Shown here: positions 59,909 through 62,311 of the stretch, one piece after another | Layout: every line of letters starts with the position of its first letter | Numbering within the stretch: the first letter of the stretch is position 1 | Source of the DNA: an uncultured Lachnospiraceae bacterium | GTDB taxonomy: Bacteria; Bacillota; Clostridia; Lachnospirales; Lachnospiraceae | Assembly (NCBI GenBank): GCA_910576975.1 | Contig: CAJTJY010000023.1 | Coordinates: 1-62,311, forward strand | Direction of reading: 5' to 3' | Length of the DNA stretch: 62,311 bases | Notes under the pieces: model-generated | Seen by the model: only the letters and a program-made list of their open reading frames with translations | The model's database searches: none | What the model was told of the DNA's origin: nothing | Program-made: the position numbers and the translations under genes

Positions 59909-61363
59909 ATGAGAAAAATTCTGTTTGCAGCATCTGAATGTGTACCATTTATCAAAACGGGAGGGCTTGCGGATGTATGCGGCGCCCTGCCTAAGGAATT
60001 TGACAAAAATGAATGGGATATCCGCGTGGTAATTCCAAATTACACTTGTATCCCTGAGCACTGGAGGAACCAGTTTGAGTATGTGACTCATTTTTATATG
60101 AGTTGCGGAAACTATATTAAAGAAAAGTATGTGGGAGTCCTTCAGTATAAGATGGACGGAATCACCTATTACTTTATAGACAATCAGGAATATTTTGACT
60201 GTTTCCTGCCATACGGGGATATCCGTTTCGACATTGAGAAATTTGTATTTTTTGATAAAGCAGTTCTTTCCATGCTGCCGCTGATCAATTTTCAGCCTCA
60301 GATTATCCATTGTCATGACTGGGAAACCGGATTTATTCCAGTATATTTGAAAACAGAGTTTCAGGGAGATATGTTCTTCTGGGGAATGAAGTCGATTGTG
60401 ACCATTCATAATCTCAAATTCCAGGGGATATGGGATGTAAAGACCATGAAAGGGCTGACGGGCCTTTCATCCAGCTTATTTGTGCCAGATAAGCTTGAAT
60501 TTAAGAAAGACGCCAACATGCTGAAAGGCGGGTTGGTATATGCCGATTACATTACCACAGTCAGCGATACCTATGCGCAGGAAATACAGACCGATTATTA
60601 TGGAGAAGGATTAAACGGGCTGCTTTCCGCACGGCATATGGATATGCAGGGGATTGTCAACGGCATTGACTATGATGTCTATAATCCTGCCACCGATGAG
60701 AAGCTATATGTAAATTATGACGCCTCCAGCTACCGCAAGAAAAAACCTATGAACAAGGAGAAGCTGCAACAGGAGCTGGGATTGGCAGTGGATAAGAAAC
60801 GTTACATGATCGGATTGATTTCCAGGCTTACGGACCAGAAAGGGCTTGATCTTATCAATTATGTCATTGAGCGCATTATTGATGATTATACGCAGTTAGT
60901 AGTGATTGGAACGGGAGATCCCCAATATGAAAATATGTTCCGTCATTTTGCATGGAAATATCCAGATAAGATTTCTGCAAATATTTGCTATTCTGATGAC
61001 CTGGCACATAAGCTTTACGGCGCTGCAGACGCATTTTTGATGCCTTCGAGGTTTGAGCCGTGCGGATTGACCCAGATGATCTCTTTCCGTTATGGGACGA
61101 TTCCAATTGTCCGTGAAACTGGCGGGCTCAAGGATACCGTGCAGGCATACAATGAATATGACAATGTTGGAGACGGATTCTCCTTTTCCAATTATAACGG
61201 AGAAGAGATGCTCAAGGTGATTAACTATTCCAAGCATATTTTCTTTGACAAGAAGCGCCAATGGAATCAGATGGTAGACCGTGCCATGGCAAATGATTAT
61301 TCCTGGAATGCTTCAAAGTTCCGTTACGAAGGACTGTATAAGTATCTAATGGGAGAATGTTAA
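59909..61363 (+). CDS. glgA: Glycogen synthase (ADP-glucose, GT5)
   Basis: 484 residues, TTGGAGGA site. The ADP-glucose motif KTGGLADVCGALPKEF is at 15-30. The C-terminal Rossmann half has GLISRLTDQKGLDLI and the acidic FLMPSRFEPCGLTQM catalytic loop. It elongates alpha-1,4-glucan. It lies 24 bp after metY, so may share its transcript, though the functions are unrelated. No glgB/C/D/P genes are in the window. Confidence 0.96.
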   Translation: MRKILFAASECVPFIKTGGLADVCGALPKEFDKNEWDIRVVIPNYTCIPEHWRNQFEYVTHFYMSCGNYIKEKYVGVLQYKMDGITYYFIDNQEYFDCFLPYGDIRFDIEKFVFFDKAVLSMLPLINFQPQIIHCHDWETGFIPVYLKTEFQGDMFFWGMKSIVTIHNLKFQGIWDVKTMKGLTGLSSSLFVPDKLEFKKDANMLKGGLVYADYITTVSDTYAQEIQTDYYGEGLNGLLSARHMDMQGIVNGIDYDVYNPATDEKLYVNYDASSYRKKKPMNKEKLQQELGLAVDKKRYMIGLISRLTDQKGLDLINYVIERIIDDYTQLVVIGTGDPQYENMFRHFAWKYPDKISANICYSDDLAHKLYGAADAFLMPSRFEPCGLTQMISFRYGTIPIVRETGGLKDTVQAYNEYDNVGDGFSFSNYNGEEMLKVINYSKHIFFDKKRQWNQMVDRAMANDYSWNASKFRYEGLYKYLMGEC

Positions 61364-61367
61364 ATAT

Positions 61368-61408
61368 GGGGCCGCCGTGCGAAAAATTTCGTGCGCGGCT
61401 CCTTTTTT
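61368..61408 (+). terminator. Terminator after glgA
   Basis: GGGGCCGCCGTGCGAAA pairs with TTTCGTGCGCGGCTCC (61368-61402), followed by TTTTTT. Confidence 0.93.
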
Positions 61409-61491
61409 GATCTCCTAGGAATAAATTTCGCTGTTGTTCCCCATACTAAATATGATTAAGCATGCCAAGGAATAGGCAGAAAGGGAGTTGT

Positions 61492-62208
61492 ATGGAGAAA
61501 AGTGTAAATCAGCAGGAAAAAGAAAAGAACGAAAATGAAGAGATCAAGGATATGGGGCAGTTGACCCTGGAACAAAAACAGGGACATAAAATTCACCTGA
61601 TGTCGATCATAGGAGAAATCGAGGGTCATGAGACTTTGTCCCCTAACGCCAAGACTACGAAGTATGAGCATATTTTGCCAAAGCTTGCCTCGATCGAAGA
61701 TGATGAAAGCGTGGACGGGGTGATGCTGCTATTGAATACCGTGGGAGGAGATGTGGAATCTGGCCTTGCGATAGCGGAGATGATTTCATCGCTGAGCAAG
61801 CCTACGGTGTCACTGGTGCTGGGAGGGAGTCATTCGATCGGAGTTCCCCTTGCGGTTTCTACGGATTATTCTTACATCGTGCCTACTGGCACTATGGTGA
61901 TTCATCCAGTACGGCTCAATGGGCTGGTAATCGGAGCGCCTCAGACGTATGATTACTTTCAGCAGATGCAGGACAGGATCACAGGATTTGTCGCAGAGCA
62001 TTGTTTTGCCCCGCAGGAACGTCTGGAACAGATGATGATGAATACCAGTATGCTGACCAAGGACCTGGGCACGATCCTGGTGGGCAGACAGGCAGTCGAG
62101 GAGGGGATTATCAATGAAGTGGGGGGGATTGACGAGGCGATGAAGAAACTGCATCAAATGATTGATGAAATCAAGCAAGATGGTAACGAGCTTAGCTCGT
62201 GTCCCTAA
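61492..62208 (+). CDS. tepA: ClpP-like serine protease, TepA/YmfB family
   Basis: 238 residues from ATG 61492 (AAGGGAG 5 nt upstream). After a charged N-tail, the crotonase/ClpP fold shows GVMLLLNTVGGDVESGLAIA (86-105), the nucleophile Ser115 in GGSHSIG and the catalytic His138 in GTMVIHP, as in ClpP. TepA proteins in spore formers are linked to germination and SASP turnover rather than Clp ATPase work; this link is from the family, not from the sequence here. Confidence 0.9.
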   Translation: MEKSVNQQEKEKNENEEIKDMGQLTLEQKQGHKIHLMSIIGEIEGHETLSPNAKTTKYEHILPKLASIEDDESVDGVMLLLNTVGGDVESGLAIAEMISSLSKPTVSLVLGGSHSIGVPLAVSTDYSYIVPTGTMVIHPVRLNGLVIGAPQTYDYFQQMQDRITGFVAEHCFAPQERLEQMMMNTSMLTKDLGTILVGRQAVEEGIINEVGGIDEAMKKLHQMIDEIKQDGNELSSCP

Positions 62209-62258
62209 TATTGGCGGTGGATGATCTGTCGCCGAAATGATGAAATATAAAAAGTTTT

Positions 62259-62311
62259 TGAGTTTCCCCATTTTGCAATTCATAGCGCCAAAAGGTTTCC
62301 ATCACAAAGTG
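62259..62311. repeat. Cloverleaf-type element, left part, cut by window edge
   Basis: GAGTTTCCCCATTTTG, then AATTCATAG, then CCAAAAGGTTTCCATCACAA (62291 onward region) matches the left arm and arm 1 of copy 3 almost base for base (two substitutions in the outer arm). The rest lies beyond the window. It occupies the same kind of place, about 50 bp behind a gene. Confidence 0.85.

Overview
The window looks like a chromosomal segment of a Gram-positive anaerobe of the Clostridia, most likely a Lachnospiraceae-type gut bacterium. This is inferred from gene content and style, not from a database search. The signs are a T-box leader on pheST, a V/A-type ATPase operon, Rex, a secreted M60 (mucinase-type) protease with Lys-rich Ig-like C-terminal repeats, glycogen synthase, strong AGGAGG ribosome sites, and gene pairs such as alr-mazF. 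No rRNA, tRNA or CRISPR array was found.

Layout. 1-3100 is a decayed accessory patch: the 5' end of a GNAT acetyltransferase, an orphan HigA-like antitoxin, and a group II intron reverse transcriptase relic abutting a frameshifted, truncated IS110-family transposase. 3100-5100 holds a MerR/TipAS regulator with its own operator-promoter, a convergent alpha/beta hydrolase and a broken PadR regulator. 5156-7636 is a large secreted protein with a papain-like domain, BspA-type leucine-rich repeats and Ig/FN3 modules. 7790-12869 is the T-box-controlled pheS-pheT-queA operon, whose ribosome-binding region has been tandemly duplicated. 13252-15187 is an IbrA/IbrB-like pair (PP-loop sulfotransferase-like plus ParB-like). 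15257-17689 is tyrA-aroA on the minus strand. Then follow an unusual EF-G paralogue, a chemoreceptor, a Cu/Zn superoxide dismutase, leuS and an AT-rich solo GmrSD-type restriction gene. 27767-28684 carries three small uncharacterised genes. 28997-36097 is the 2366-residue M60 protease. 36449-36685 is a Gly/Cys-rich mini-protein. 36855-46300 is a receiver-domain protein followed by the nine-gene V-ATPase operon. 46423-50237 is GntR-icd-ABC-F. The rest is housekeeping: an aldose-epimerase-like gene, rex plus a coiled-coil gene, nnr, alr-mazF, a CNNM/CBS membrane protein, yebC, metY, glgA and a ClpP-like (TepA) protein.

The most unusual signal is non-coding. A family of about 165-190 bp dispersed elements (17.7, 28.7 and 57.4 kb, a collapsed copy at 54.2 kb, and a copy cut by the right edge) folds on paper into a four-way, cloverleaf-like structure. 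The arms change sequence between copies while keeping complementarity. A second module (a short hairpin plus a fixed Shine-Dalgarno context) is shared by the pheS and alr leaders and is present two and a half times in front of pheS. A third family, a long T-tailed hairpin of about 105 bp, lies behind queA and behind the M60 gene. Together these suggest that several structured repeat families have spread through the intergenic spaces and partly taken over leader and terminator positions.
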